Shown: piece after piece, positions 45,101 to 48,715 of the stretch
Layout: the number at the start of each line of letters is the position of its first letter
Numbering within the stretch: the first letter of the stretch is position 1
Assembly (NCBI RefSeq): GCF_027887165.1
Contig: NC_077229.1
Coordinates: forward strand, 205,592,253-205,656,252
DNA from: Monodelphis domestica
Lineage: Eukaryota; Chordata; Mammalia; Didelphimorphia; Didelphidae
Direction of reading: 5' to 3'
DNA length: 64,000 bases
The notes under the pieces: generated by a model
What the model was told of the DNA's origin: nothing
What the model saw: the letters and a program-made list of their open reading frames with translations, nothing else
The model's database searches: none
Position numbers and translations under genes: made by a program

Positions 45101-45267
45101 GAATGTATCATTTTGCTTCTCTCCTTTCTCCTTTAGGTGCAGCAGTAGCTGGCATTTACAGAGTAGCAGGGAAAAACATGGCTCCCTTGGAAGCATTGGT
45201 GTTAGGGGTTGGACAGACTGTACTGACATTAATCATCTCCTTTTCAAGGATCCTTGCAACACTTTGA
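5408..45267 (+). CDS. TMEM170B: TMEM170B, transmembrane protein 170B (three coding exons)
   Basis: Joining 5408-5504, 42295-42465 and 45137-45267 gives a 132-residue protein, the length I recall for human TMEM170B and nearly identical to it. Both introns are GT-AG, and the split codons give Glu33 (G|AG) and Ser90 (A|GT). Three hydrophobic segments are visible, at about residues 34-61, 70-97 and 107-130. They are linked by a basic loop (QRHRQGR) and a short [11 protein letters not shown] loop. Two N-glycosylation sequons (N12-L-S, N30-L-T) lie before the first segment. The family consists of multi-pass membrane proteins. TMEM170A has been linked to ER and nuclear-envelope shape, and TMEM170B to restraint of Wnt/beta-catenin signalling; that is literature knowledge, not visible here. 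The paralogue TMEM170A was considered and rejected because the N terminus (MKAEG...SMINLSVQQ) is the TMEM170B type. The start is set by conservation and an A at -3. No break is seen. Confidence 0.97.
5662..5679 (+). repeat. Poly-G run of 18 in intron 1
   Basis: Eighteen consecutive G 157 bases after the exon 1 donor. It is able to form a G-quadruplex and is prone to sequencing and length error. Confidence 0.9.
5930..6140 (-). repeat. MIR-type SINE
   Basis: 'TATAGCGCTCTAAGGTTTA' start, 'AGATGAAGATACTGAGGCC' core and 'GGATTTGAACTCTGGTC' B-box side, in reverse order. Confidence 0.75.
6141..8270. other. Intron 1 sequence, mostly unassigned
   Basis: AT-rich intron DNA. The part at about 7110-7500 has a TTTATT near one end and a richer segment with a short CAG run (7406-7426). 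It could be an old LTR on the - strand, but I cannot support that firmly. The rest is unremarkable. Confidence 0.4.
8275..8475 (-). repeat. MIR-type SINE
   Basis: 'TTAGAGCTGGAAAGGCCCTC', 'TTTTACACATGAACTGAAA', 'AAGTGACTTGCCGAGGGAC' and 'GGTTTGATTCCAGC' in reverse MIR order. Confidence 0.75.
8757..8780 (+). repeat. (TA)n microsatellite
   Basis: A short run of alternating AT of about 24 bases. Confidence 0.85.
8885..9085 (-). repeat. MIR-type SINE
   Basis: 'TTTATGGGGCACTTTACTTG', 'ACACAAGAGGAAATTGAGG' and 'TTTAAACTTGGGTCTATC' in reverse MIR order, diverged. Confidence 0.65.
9090..10505. other. Intron 1 sequence, largely unassigned
   Basis: AT-rich. A short piece near 9415-9500 ('AAGTATTTATTAAGTGCTTACAG' region) resembles the end of a CR1/L3-type or related old repeat. 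Nothing else recognised. Confidence 0.4.
10510..10770 (+). repeat. MIR-type SINE
   Basis: Head with 'AGACTGCTGAACCTGGAGTA', core 'CACTAGCTGTATGACCCTGG', tail 'TCAGTTTCCTCATTTGTAAA' and 'TTTGTAAAGCACTTTGAAAA'. An AT-rich insert splits the core near 10595-10630. Confidence 0.75.
10771..12590. other. Intron 1 sequence, nothing recognised
   Basis: AT-rich intron DNA with only short chance frames. No repeat family could be named. Confidence 0.4.
12595..12800 (+). repeat. Old CR1/L3-like or CORE-type repeat tail
   Basis: 'TCAGTAAGCATTTACTAAGAG', 'TACCAAGTGCTGTTTTAATC' and 'TCTTGCCCTCTAGGAAC' match a widespread old therian repeat end. A similar piece is at 27755-27900. The family name is uncertain. 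Confidence 0.45.
12855..15022 (-). mobile_element. 5'-truncated L1, sister of the full-length copy
   Basis: A collinear match to the 3' third of the L1 at 16178-22597, covering the 3'UTR (with its C-rich tract on the + strand near 12945-12965) and the ORF2 C-terminal half. It stops where the intact copy reads near 18304. The flanking 15-base duplications differ at one place (CTAGAATATATTATT at 12840-12854, CTAGAACATATTATT at 15023-15037), so it is an ordinary 5'-truncated target-primed insertion. The ORF2 frame is broken into several pieces (about 13235-13462, 13546-13833, 13850-14230, 14304-14501), including a run of extra C near 14330. The copy is dead and older than its neighbour. Confidence 0.93.
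15158..15206 (+). repeat. (TG)n(TA)n microsatellite
   Basis: About 12 TG units followed by TA-rich units. Confidence 0.85.
15255..15745 (+). mobile_element. CR1/L3-clade LINE fragment
   Basis: Reading forward, 'AATTTGCTGGTGTCATAAAG' corresponds to the conserved DDTKLG region of CR1-type reverse transcriptases. It is followed by the LDDR..IQKDLD-like stretch (about 15500-15540) and the SALVRPHLEY-like stretch (about 15715-15760). It is heavily decayed with no open frame. Confidence 0.6.
15760..16161 (-). mobile_element. Older L1 (ORF1 side), part split off by the young L1
   Basis: Antisense L1/HAL1-like ORF1 region; 'GGATATTTATTTTTTCTTTG' and 'TAGGTCTGGAAAATTTTC' are familiar old-L1 ORF1 segments in reverse. 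It continues at 22614 on the other side of the young L1. Confidence 0.55.
16162..16177 (+). repeat. Target-site duplication, left copy
   Basis: CTCAGTTCCAATTTTT, repeated at 22598-22613. It brackets the full-length L1. The last Ts merge with the tail. Confidence 0.9.
16178..16518 (-). other. L1 3'UTR with G-rich polypurine tract
   Basis: Runs from the ORF2 stop to the A tail. On the sense strand a GGGGGGTGGGGGGGAGG tract (complement at 16245-16261) resembles the conserved G-rich tract of mammalian L1 3'UTRs. Confidence 0.85.
16519..20325 (-). CDS. L1 ORF2p: endonuclease and reverse transcriptase
   Basis: A 1268-residue open frame, close to human L1 ORF2p in length and start ([16 protein letters not shown]). 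The N-terminal APE-like endonuclease nicks target DNA: N13, E42 (CLQETHM), Y114, D144, the [12 protein letters not shown] stretch and SDH are present. The residue aligned with catalytic Asn147 of human L1 is His146 (GDLHQPLS; codon at 19888-19890), preceded by Leu rather than Phe. The Z region ([18 protein letters not shown]) and RT motifs follow: [22 protein letters not shown] and FADD at residues 699-702. The C-terminal Cys motif is C1123-X3-C1127-X7-H1135-X4-C1140. The protein reverse-transcribes L1 RNA at the nicked site. No stop or frameshift is seen; the stop is TAA at 16519-16521. The His146 change could impair nicking. Confidence 0.97.
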   Translation of the reverse strand: MPGSPQMTIITLNVNGMNSPIKRRRIAEWIRIQNPTICCLQETHMRRVDTHKVRIKGWSKTFWASTDRKKAGVVIMISDKANAKIDLIKRDREGNYILLKGTLDNEEISLINMYAPNNIAPKFLMEKLGELKEEIDNKTILVGDLHQPLSNLDKSNQKINKKEVKEVNEILEKLELIDIWRKINRDKKEYTFFSAPHGTFTKIDHTLGHRNIAHKCKKAEIMNAAFSDHKAIKIMISNGTWKTKSKTNWKLNNMILQNRLAKEEIIETINNFIKENDNGETSFQTFWDAAKAVIRGKFISLKAHINKQGRAEINQLEMQLKKLESDQIKNPQQKTKLEILKIKGEINKIESDRTIDLINKTRSWYFEKTNKIDKVLVNLIKKRKEEKQIHSIKDEKGDSTSNEEEIKAIIRNYFAQLYGNKYTNLGEMDEYIQKYKLPRLTEEEIEFLNNPISEIEIHQAIKELPKKKSPGPDGFTCEFYQTFREQLTPILYKLFDIISKEGVLPNSFYDTNMVLIPKPGRSKTEKENYRPISLMNIDAKILNRILAKRLQQVIRRIIHHDQVGFIPGMQGWFNIRKTIHIIDHINKQTSKNHMIISIDAEKAFDKIQHPFLLKTLESIGIEGSFLKIINSIYLKPTANIICNGDKLDAFPIRSGVKQGCPLSPLLFDIVLETLAVAIREDKEIEGIRIGKEETKLSLFADDMMVYLKNPRDSTKKLIEIINNFSKVAGYKINPHKSSAFLYISNTAQQQELEREIPFKITLDKIKYLGIYLPRQTQELYEHNYKTLATQLKLDLNNWKNINCSWIGRANIIKMTILPKLIYLFSAIPIELPKYFFTDLEKTITKFIWKNKRSRISREIMKKNTYDGGLAVPDLKLYYKAAVIKTIWYWLRNRKEDQWNRLGENDLSKTVYDTPKDPSFWDKNPLFDKNCWENWKTVWERLGIDQHLTPYTKINSKWVSDLNIKKETISKLGKHRIVYMSDLWEGKGFKTKQEIERITKCKINNFDYIKLKSFCTNKTNITKIRRETTNWEKIFIETSDKGLITHIYNELNQLYKKSSHSPIDKWAREMDRQFSDKEIKTINKHMKKCSTSLIIREMQIKTTLRYHLTPSRLANITAKESNECWRGCGKVGTLIHCWWSCELIQPFWRAIWNYAQRATKEYLPFDPAIALLGLYPKEIMDTKTCTKIFIAALFVVAQNWKTRGCPSIGEWLNKLWYMLVMEYYCAQRNNKVEKFHGDWNNLQEVMQSERSRTRRTLYTETNTLWYNRT
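20326..20857 (-). other. Long purine-rich spacer between L1 ORF1 and ORF2
   Basis: About 530 bases with no conserved frame. On the element's sense strand it is rich in G and A (GGGAGGGGG blocks; C/T-rich on the + strand near 20395-20660). Human L1 has a spacer of only about 60 bases. How ORF2 is translated across such a gap is unclear. Confidence 0.9.
20858..21781 (-). CDS. L1 ORF1p: RNA-binding chaperone
   Basis: A 307-residue open frame. A basic, polar N terminus (residues 1-60) precedes a predicted coiled coil (about 66-132, for trimer formation). Then comes an RRM-like domain (about 136-215, starting [13 protein letters not shown], with the DRAHRTP stretch at 179-185) and a C-terminal domain (about 216-290). 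The C-terminal domain carries [10 protein letters not shown], also found in human ORF1p. The protein coats L1 RNA in the ribonucleoprotein particle and acts as a nucleic-acid chaperone. The frame is unbroken and ends with TGA at 20858-20860. The start ATG is at 21779-21781, matching the length of therian ORF1p. Confidence 0.96.
   Translation of the reverse strand: MTNSTEAQKPQNTKKNKKKGATLDTFYGAKIQNTEQIEEDIQENSPKSSKGNRNSPQTHEEFESERTKKMEALWEEKWEMMQKKFTHLQNQFDQTVKENQALKQELIKQSQNTKKLEENIKYLTDKVIDLENRGRRENLRIIGLPEKPEINTKLDMVIQDIIKENCPEILEQGGNTSTDRAHRTPSTLNPQKTTPRNVIAKFQSYQTKEKILQEARKRQFRYKGMPIRVTQDLASSTLNDRKAWNMIFRKARELGLQPRISYPAKLTIYFQGKVWAFNKIEDFQLFAKKRPELCGKFDTENQRARNT
21782..22597 (-). promoter_or_regulatory. 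L1 5'UTR / internal promoter
   Basis: GC- and CpG-richer than its surroundings, and the expected internal RNA polymerase II promoter of the element. The 5' tip on the - strand contains AAGATGGC (complement at 22578-22585), about 13 bases from the element start, a YY1-type site placed like that of human L1. Tandem units fill the middle. Confidence 0.8.
22124..22283 (-). repeat. Three tandem units in the L1 5'UTR
   Basis: Three copies of a unit with GCAGCGGAGGCCCCAGGCAG followed by TAACTTTCACCCGGAC start at 22124, 22173 and 22238 (+ strand reading). Spacings are 49 and 65 bases; the second unit carries an extra CCGGCTCTTTGACCAA-like piece. A looser outer duplication links about 22030-22120 with about 22265-22350. 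Confidence 0.9.
22598..22613 (+). repeat. Target-site duplication, right copy
   Basis: CTCAGTTCCAATTTTT, identical to 16162-16177. Confidence 0.9.
22614..23790 (-). mobile_element. Older L1, ORF1 start and 5'UTR
   Basis: Continuation of the split element at 15760. It contains the reverse of an old marsupial L1 ORF1 N-terminal half (to about 23095), then a 5'UTR ('TGATTACTGCTCTCCTGGCC' at about 23264). It ends near 23790 with the complement of a CAAAATGG start. No open frame survives. Confidence 0.6.
23800..26190 (-). mobile_element. L2-clade LINE remnant, copy A
   Basis: On the - strand, frames near 24329-24695 read like the L2 reverse transcriptase: [23 protein letters not shown] (the YADD motif region) and then [13 protein letters not shown]. 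The order of further familiar L2 segments to about 25400 is collinear; the limit beyond that is approximate. An imperfect TA/CA microsatellite sits near 24513-24545. Decayed. Confidence 0.75.
26200..27310 (-). mobile_element. L2-clade LINE remnant, copy B (3' part)
   Basis: The same orientation and family as copy A, covering the more 3' region. Complement of 'CCTGACCATGTCATTTACC' near 26740 and the segment around 26800-26900 match the L2 3' coding region. It overlaps copy A in content near 27000-27260, so it is a second insertion and not a continuation. Confidence 0.75.
27179..27226 (+). repeat. (TATC)n microsatellite
   Basis: About 11 TATC units with two interruptions, inside L2 copy B. Confidence 0.9.
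27755..27900 (+). repeat. Old CR1/L3-like or CORE-type repeat tail
   Basis: 'CAATAAATATTTAGTAAGGG' then 'GTCAGGAACTATTCTAAGTA'. The same old family as near 12595; name uncertain. Confidence 0.4.
27901..28130. other. Intron 1 sequence, nothing recognised
   Basis: A locally G-rich stretch of mixed sequence without a nameable family. Confidence 0.4.
28135..28385 (-). repeat. MAR1-type marsupial SINE
   Basis: 'GGCAAAGATACTAGAATGG', 'TTTGCCATTTTC', 'GATGAGGAAAATGAGGCAAA', then 'GGCTGGATTTAAACACAGG'. The same family is at 33700 and 54520. Confidence 0.75.
28390..29885. other. Intron 1 sequence, nothing recognised
   Basis: AT-rich, with no repeat family I can name and only short chance frames. 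Confidence 0.45.
29890..30560 (-). mobile_element. Possible solo LTR of an endogenous retrovirus (fossil)
   Basis: A sharply richer block in AT-rich intron. On the - strand a TATA-like TCTATATAGGG (complement near 30212-30222) is followed about 300 bases later by an ATTAAA signal (complement near 29910). That order fits an LTR. Ends and target duplication were not resolved and no internal genes are attached. Confidence 0.4.
30830..31430 (+). mobile_element. Old L1, 3' end of ORF2 and 3'UTR
   Basis: 'TGGTGGCAAAGAATGGGAAA', 'ATGCCCATCATTTAG' and 'GATGGAATACTATTGTGCT' are the diverged forms of the ORF2 C-terminal segment also seen in the young L1. Decayed. Confidence 0.75.
31431..32100. other. 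Intron 1 sequence with an (ATT)n tract
   Basis: Unassigned DNA. 31879-31917 is an imperfect ATT/AAT microsatellite. Confidence 0.6.
32105..32308 (-). repeat. Marsupial SINE1/WSINE-type element
   Basis: T-rich tail side at 32105, 'CCCTTACCTTCCGTCTTGGA', 'GTGACTTGCCCAGGGTGACA' and a tRNA-like head ending 'CCCAGTTGCCCC'. Flanks share an imperfect GACCACTTTA/GACCACTATA duplication. Confidence 0.9.
32525..32650 (-). repeat. MIR-type SINE fragment
   Basis: 'GGTCATCTAGATCAACTCCC', then 'GACTTGCCCAAAATCACAC'. Confidence 0.65.
32651..33475. other. Intron 1 sequence, unassigned
   Basis: AT-rich DNA with repeat-like texture, but no family I can support. Confidence 0.35.
33480..34070 (-). mobile_element. 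Old L1 ORF2 fragment, split by a SINE
   Basis: 'CTGGGTCAAAGGGCATAG', 'CTCATAGTT' and the following text match the antisense ORF2 C-terminal region, as in the young L1 near 16830-17060. A MAR1-type SINE interrupts it at about 33700-33952. Confidence 0.65.
33700..33952 (-). repeat. MAR1-type marsupial SINE inside old L1
   Basis: 'GTTGTGTCTAATTCCTCATG', 'GCAAAGATACTAGAGTG', 'GTCACACAGCTAGC' and 'CTCTATCCTCTGGGTCACC'. Confidence 0.8.
34075..34212 (+). mobile_element. L2 3' end
   Basis: 'CTCCTTGAGAACAAGGACTG', then 'CCCAGGGCTTAGCACATGG' and 'AAATAAATGCTTGTTGA', the typical L2 3' terminus. Confidence 0.75.
34255..34690 (+). mobile_element. L2 remnant (ORF C-terminus and 3' region)
   Basis: 'CTTTTCTCCTGCTGTCCTCC', 'ATGCTTGGAATGTACTCTT' and 'CTATACAAGACTTTTCCTGA' match the L2 coding end in sense orientation. 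Confidence 0.7.
34700..35650 (+). mobile_element. Old L1 ORF2 fragment (RT region)
   Basis: 'TATCACTTACAGATGATATT' reads LSLTDDI, the decayed FADD motif, followed by MVYLEN. Further on, 'GTCAGACCTCAAACTATAAA' matches the downstream V(R)PD/QTIKL stretch. Sense strand, many breaks. Confidence 0.7.
35651..36210. other. Intron 1 sequence, nothing recognised
   Basis: No family named. A G run (GGGGGGGAGGGG) lies near 35839-35850. Confidence 0.4.
36215..36420 (-). repeat. MIR-type SINE
   Basis: 'AGAAGAGGAGACTGAGGCC', 'TGACTTGCTAATGGG' and 'GAACTAGAGCCCAAGTCTTC'. Confidence 0.7.
36600..36800 (-). repeat. MIR-type SINE
   Basis: 'TTATCCCCATTTTGAAAATG', 'AGGAAACTGAAGCAAAC', 'TTTGAATTCAGGTCTTCCTG'. 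Confidence 0.75.
36835..36960 (+). mobile_element. Old L1 ORF2 scrap
   Basis: 'AGTAAGAGAAATGCAAATTA' followed by AAACAATTCT matches the sense ORF2 stretch before the Cys motif. Confidence 0.5.
36961..37705. other. Intron 1 sequence, nothing recognised
   Basis: AT-rich, no family named. Confidence 0.4.
37710..38110 (-). repeat. MIR-type SINE split by a SINE1
   Basis: 'CTATAGTGCTTTACAATTTG' at the left, and 'TTACAGATGAAGAAAGAGG' with 'CAGGTCTTCAGACTCC' at the right, in reverse MIR order. The gap at about 37760-37955 holds a SINE1. Confidence 0.7.
37760..37955 (-). repeat. Marsupial SINE1/WSINE-type element inside MIR
   Basis: 'CTCTTACCTTCTATCTTACT' side, 'CACCCAGGGTCACACAGCTA' and head 'CTACCTAGCTGCCCTCC'. 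Flanks share GAGTACTT / AAGTACTT. Confidence 0.85.
38111..38715. other. Intron 1 sequence, nothing recognised
   Basis: AT-rich with poly-T runs; no family named. Confidence 0.4.
38720..39285 (-). mobile_element. Old L1 ORF2 fragment with a SINE1 insert
   Basis: Antisense ORF2 C-terminal text before and after the SINE at 38958-39171. It appears to resume after an LTR-like block at about 40190 ('ATGCCAATTTGCTTTCTGAA'). Confidence 0.55.
38958..39171 (-). repeat. Marsupial SINE1/WSINE-type element with target duplication
   Basis: Full set of family segments ('CCCTTACCTTCCATCTTGGA', 'GACTTGCCCAGGGTCACACA', head 'CATCCAGCTGCCC'). CTCTAGTTTCTT occurs on both sides (38946-38957 and 39172-39183). 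Confidence 0.93.
39286..40188 (+). mobile_element. Possible solo LTR (fossil) inserted in old L1
   Basis: Starts TGTGATAGAG. A TATAAA-bearing segment near 39890 is followed by an AATAAAG near 39952, the order of a TATA box and poly(A) signal in an LTR. The element interrupts the antisense L1 text on both sides. A 30-base segment near 39286 recurs near 39431. Exact 3' end and target duplication were not resolved. Confidence 0.45.
40189..40440 (-). mobile_element. Old L1 ORF2 fragment, continuation
   Basis: 'CATAATGCCAATTTGCTTTC', 'ACCAAAGAGTTGTTTTTAA' and 'TTTGTATGATTTTCATTATT' follow the order of the young L1 near 16865-17040, diverged. Confidence 0.6.
40480..41265. other. Unassigned block, perhaps partly LTR-derived
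   Basis: Repeat-like texture at about 40490-40990, beginning 'TGAAATGAGGCAGGCACTC'. I could not establish ends, signals or family. Confidence 0.3.
41270..42235 (-). mobile_element. Old L1 ORF2 fragment close to exon 2
   Basis: Antisense ORF2: 'TTGGTGCATAATATAGGATG' region, then 'TTTGTATCTTGCAACTTTGT' near 42213 (compare 'TTTGTATCCTGCAACTTTGC' in the young L1). A MIR scrap interrupts near 42120-42190. It ends about 60 bases before the exon 2 acceptor. Confidence 0.7.
42295..42465 (+). CDS. TMEM170B: TMEM170B coding exon 2
   Basis: A 171-base exon (phase 1 to phase 1) encoding the end of codon 33 to the first base of codon 90. It covers the first hydrophobic segment ([18 protein letters not shown]), the basic loop and most of the second segment. 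The acceptor is TTTTCTTTTCAG and the donor is A|GTAAGT, a strong consensus. Old L1-derived sequence ends about 60 bases upstream of the acceptor. Confidence 0.97.
42895..43030 (+). repeat. Marsupial SINE1/WSINE-type fragment
   Basis: 'GCTGGGCAAGTCAATTAACC', 'CTTACCACTCTTCTGCCTTA', then 'TTGATTCTAAGACAGAAGG'. The head is decayed. Confidence 0.7.
44075..44260 (-). repeat. MIR-type SINE
   Basis: 'CTTACAATTCTTTGTGAGGA', 'GGTATTTGAACAAAGACCTG' and 'AAATCCAGTGTTCTTACTC'. Confidence 0.65.
44740..44850 (+). repeat. MIR-type SINE fragment
   Basis: 'AACACTAGACTGGGAATCCG', then 'GGGCTCAGATTCTGG', the tRNA-like head of MIR. Confidence 0.55.
45137..45267 (+). CDS. TMEM170B: TMEM170B coding exon 3 with stop
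   Basis: The acceptor CTCCTTTAG precedes GT GCA GCA. The exon finishes codon 90 (Ser) and encodes residues 91-132, ending FSRILATL, then TGA at 45265-45267. The end of the second hydrophobic segment, the connecting loop and the third segment lie here. Confidence 0.97.
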
Positions 45268-47069
45268 ACTTCTCACTTGATAGAAGGAAATGCACGCGCA
45301 GATTCCCTGACAGTAGTGCCAGTAGCAAGTGGATAAGAAATTGTGTTGAGAATGTGAATTGTGCTCTTCATGTCTGGAGGCCTTGAGCTGTGGGGAAAGA
45401 CTGCCCTCTAGTGTCTGCGCCGCGGCACTATTTACTGAATCGCACCTTATGTGCCTCTGTCCCAGGCAAGGTGCAGCTGTACCACTGGATGTGAAAGAAG
45501 CTACAAGAAAACAGCACCTTGTTGTTTAGCTGCCAATCAGGGTGATGTGGGTGATGATCATTATTCTTAACAGTGTTGTGATAAAGTACAGGGACATTTC
45601 TGAAGAACTGATATGTGCCAAACTTGAATTTTTTTTTTTTAAACATTGATCATTTGGTGATTTGCAAGTGTTAGAAGTAGGATTGCTGTGAACATATTTC
45701 ACATGAATTCAGGTAAAATAGTAATACTAACTTTTAAAATACTAAATCCCAGTAAGAATGCTGAATACCCATTAAATGTGGGTACACATTACTTGATTTT
45801 TAATATTGAGCATTACTGAGATATAGGGATCTAGTATAACTGTCTAAGAATAATTGTGATTTGCGCTAATTTATGTGAAAAAATACTTAAAGGAAAGCTC
45901 TAAACCACTCTGAAGACTCATAAAGTAGATCTATGTGGTATAATTTTCACTATCTGAAATAAATCTCTTTTAATGATTTTCCCTAACACACATATATCCT
46001 ATCTGTTTATATCCAGAAGTCAGAGACTGTTAGTCAGACATGGATTACAGTTTGTGTATGCACAAAAAAATATAATTTGAACTTTTTCTTATAAATTTTG
46101 TAAAAAAAAAATCCAAAATGCATGTTGCATACCCTAACCCTTCTAAAGAAAGTATTTGCTATGTATCTCATAGGAAAGCTTTTCTTTCCTAATATCACAG
46201 TGGGACTATACTACTTATTGCAGTTAAATCTTGATTTTTAATAACATTTTAGAAATTTTTCATTCAGAAGCACTAACTGTAAAGTGTGGCCTAAATTAGG
46301 CAGTGTGGGGAGGGTAAGACCTCATTATAGATGAGTAAGGGTGGGGGTAAATCACGTTTGGAATATATGGCAGCATTATAATTCTGCTGAACACAATATT
46401 TGGAATATAGTTTCTCAGTAATAGAATTGGAAATTTATATTATTTCCATCTGTTTAACCCATTATTGACTTGAGCTTGTACTTTCAGTGTGACTGTCAGA
46501 TGTTTTAAGATTTGTTTCTTTTTTCAAGGATTAAGGTAGTATGCATGTGAAACATGTCTTTAGTATAAAGTAGTTTAAGAGGCTTTAGAATTTAAGTGAT
46601 TGTTTATAGAGAGTTAGAAAATAAGGAAAACAGGAACATGATAGCGTGAATCTGCCTCCTACTGAAATGTTCTGTACCATTTACACTTATGGATGACTGA
46701 TGATTTGTGCACATGGAAGGAGAGGTAAACTTCAGGAAATAAAAAAATAATAGACAATCTCCCAGATTATTTATGAATTGCGGTTTAGCCATAATGTAGT
46801 TCAAGTTGGGTATTAAGCTTACTACAATTCCATTCAAAACAGTGAAAAAAATGTTATTTAGCCTCTTCCTCCTCAAATCCCAAGTAATCAAAAATCTTAG
46901 CAGAAACAAAACAAAAATAGAAACTTAATAGTTTATGTGAACAAACGAGTTGTTGGGGTAGAGCTGTCTTAATCCTTTAGTTTAAGAATATGTTAGAAAT
47001 GGAACATATGAGTCTGACTTACTAGGAGAAATAGTTCAACATAATAATACATGTAAATTTATTTTGATA

Positions 47070-47230
47070 GCTTGTTAAAGCTATAAAGGAATTTAATGAT
47101 CATCTGGGAAAACTGGAGTACTACAGATGAAAAAGTGGAGTGACTGTTCTTGTTTGCAATTACCATTAGTGATAAAGCCAGAACTAACCCAGGTCTCTTG
47201 ACTCCTAGTCCAGTGTACCTTGCTGCCTCC
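47070..47230 (-). repeat. MIR-type SINE in the 3'UTR
   Basis: 'CTACAGATGAAAAAGTGGAG', 'AACCCAGGTCTCTTGACTCC' and 'AGTCCAGTGTACCTTGCTGC'. Confidence 0.7.
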
Positions 47231-48629
47231 CCTTATATTCTCTTAATTTTTTAGGTATATGCCCTTTTAGGCACCATAACCAAAAACAATTTTTCTAAGT
47301 CCAATTGAAAGGGATTTTTTTTTGTTATTCTGAAAATTAAGGAAAATAGGTTCCCCCCCATTTTTAGTAAATATCACCAATCAAATTTTGAAATTGTTTT
47401 TAAACATAACAATGAAAATTAACTTGTTTTAATGCATTTTCATTTTTAATTTCAAGATGATCATATTGTAACATGCTCATTAAGGACATATGCTCTAAAA
47501 ATAACAATTTTAACTTAGTTGAATTTATGAAACAGACCAAAGAGGTTTTTAAATTCCTGTCTTTATTGTAGTGTAGATGTATAATTGGATGTGTTGAATG
47601 TATAGGGATATTGTGGTCATCTCATTTCCAGGATGTGTTAAGTGTGCTCTTCCTCCCCCCCACCTCCCCAGCCCCACTTAATGTTTATTTTGCTATGTCA
47701 TCACTTGTGATTTCTACTGTGATTTTGCATAGCCTATGTTTTGTGTTAGAGCAGATGATAAGTGTGACTTTGTTATTTTTCTGATAGCCATGCTGATAGT
47801 TTTTAGCTTAGTTTGTCTCCCTTTGAGGTTTTAATGTGTTACATAAACAATATTAAGGCTGCTATAGTAAAGTCGTTTTTAAATTGTTTCTTAAACACAG
47901 GAGCATGTTCTAGTGGACAGTTTTGACTAGTGAACCAACCAATTATGTTAAATCATTCAGACTTGCTTGAATTTAGTTGAAATGTTTGTACAGTGAAAAC
48001 ATTTCCTGAATTAATAGTGGCAAGAGGTTTTTATGATAGAGCAAAAACATCCTTATTTTACTTGCTCATATATTCATTTTTCTACAGCTTGTACCTTTTA
48101 AATTGACCATCTATGTTTCCATTATTCCTACTCTTCATAGATCTAGTTTGAATTCTGTTTCTTGCACTTTGCACTCCCTTTTCACAAATGTTTGGGAAAT
48201 ATTGTGAAATGGGTTTCCAATCTAAGCAGTTGATGGATGTCAGTCTTTCTTCTGACCCATAGGCAAAGCTCACTGTATAAAGTACAACTTATTCAGTTTA
48301 TTGTTGTTCATTAGGGCTGATGCCTAAATTAACACTAAGTAGTTATAAATAACTTACCCCTTGGAAAGGTTCTTTTTGGTTACCGGTGATAAGGAAAGGC
48401 CAAAGGATTTGTAATAGTTATTCTTTTTGTATACTTTATGGCAAACACAGTTCTAATTCAGTAATTTTTCTTTTCCTCAGTAACTTATTCTTTAAGTGTC
48501 TAGGATAATGTAAAGAAAAGGACTGATTACTCTAAAGGTAAAAATTTACTTTATTAAATAGTAGAGTTTTCTTCATAGTGAGGGTTTAAGAAAGTTAAAT
48601 GATTTGTATAACAAACTTCATAGAATTGT

Positions 48630-48715
48630 GAGAATGCAATGAGATAGTTCATATAAAGCCCTTTGCAAACAAAACCTAAGGTGATCTGTAACCATCAGCT
48701 ATAATTATTATTTTA
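48630..48715 (+). repeat. MIR tail in the 3'UTR
   Basis: 'AATGAGATAGTTCATATAAA', then GCCCTTTGCAAAC and 'GCTATAATTATTATT', the MIR 3' end. Confidence 0.55.

Larger units (their letters stand above)
42466..45136 (+). other. TMEM170B: TMEM170B intron 2
   Basis: A 2.67-kb intron with GT-AG ends. It holds a SINE1 fragment near 42895-43030 and MIR pieces near 44075-44260 and 44740-44850. The rest shows no recognisable feature. Confidence 0.95.

Noticed and set aside
5408-45267. Assignment to TMEM170A instead of TMEM170B
   Set aside because: The N terminus and length (132) fit TMEM170B. TMEM170A has a different, longer N-terminal part.
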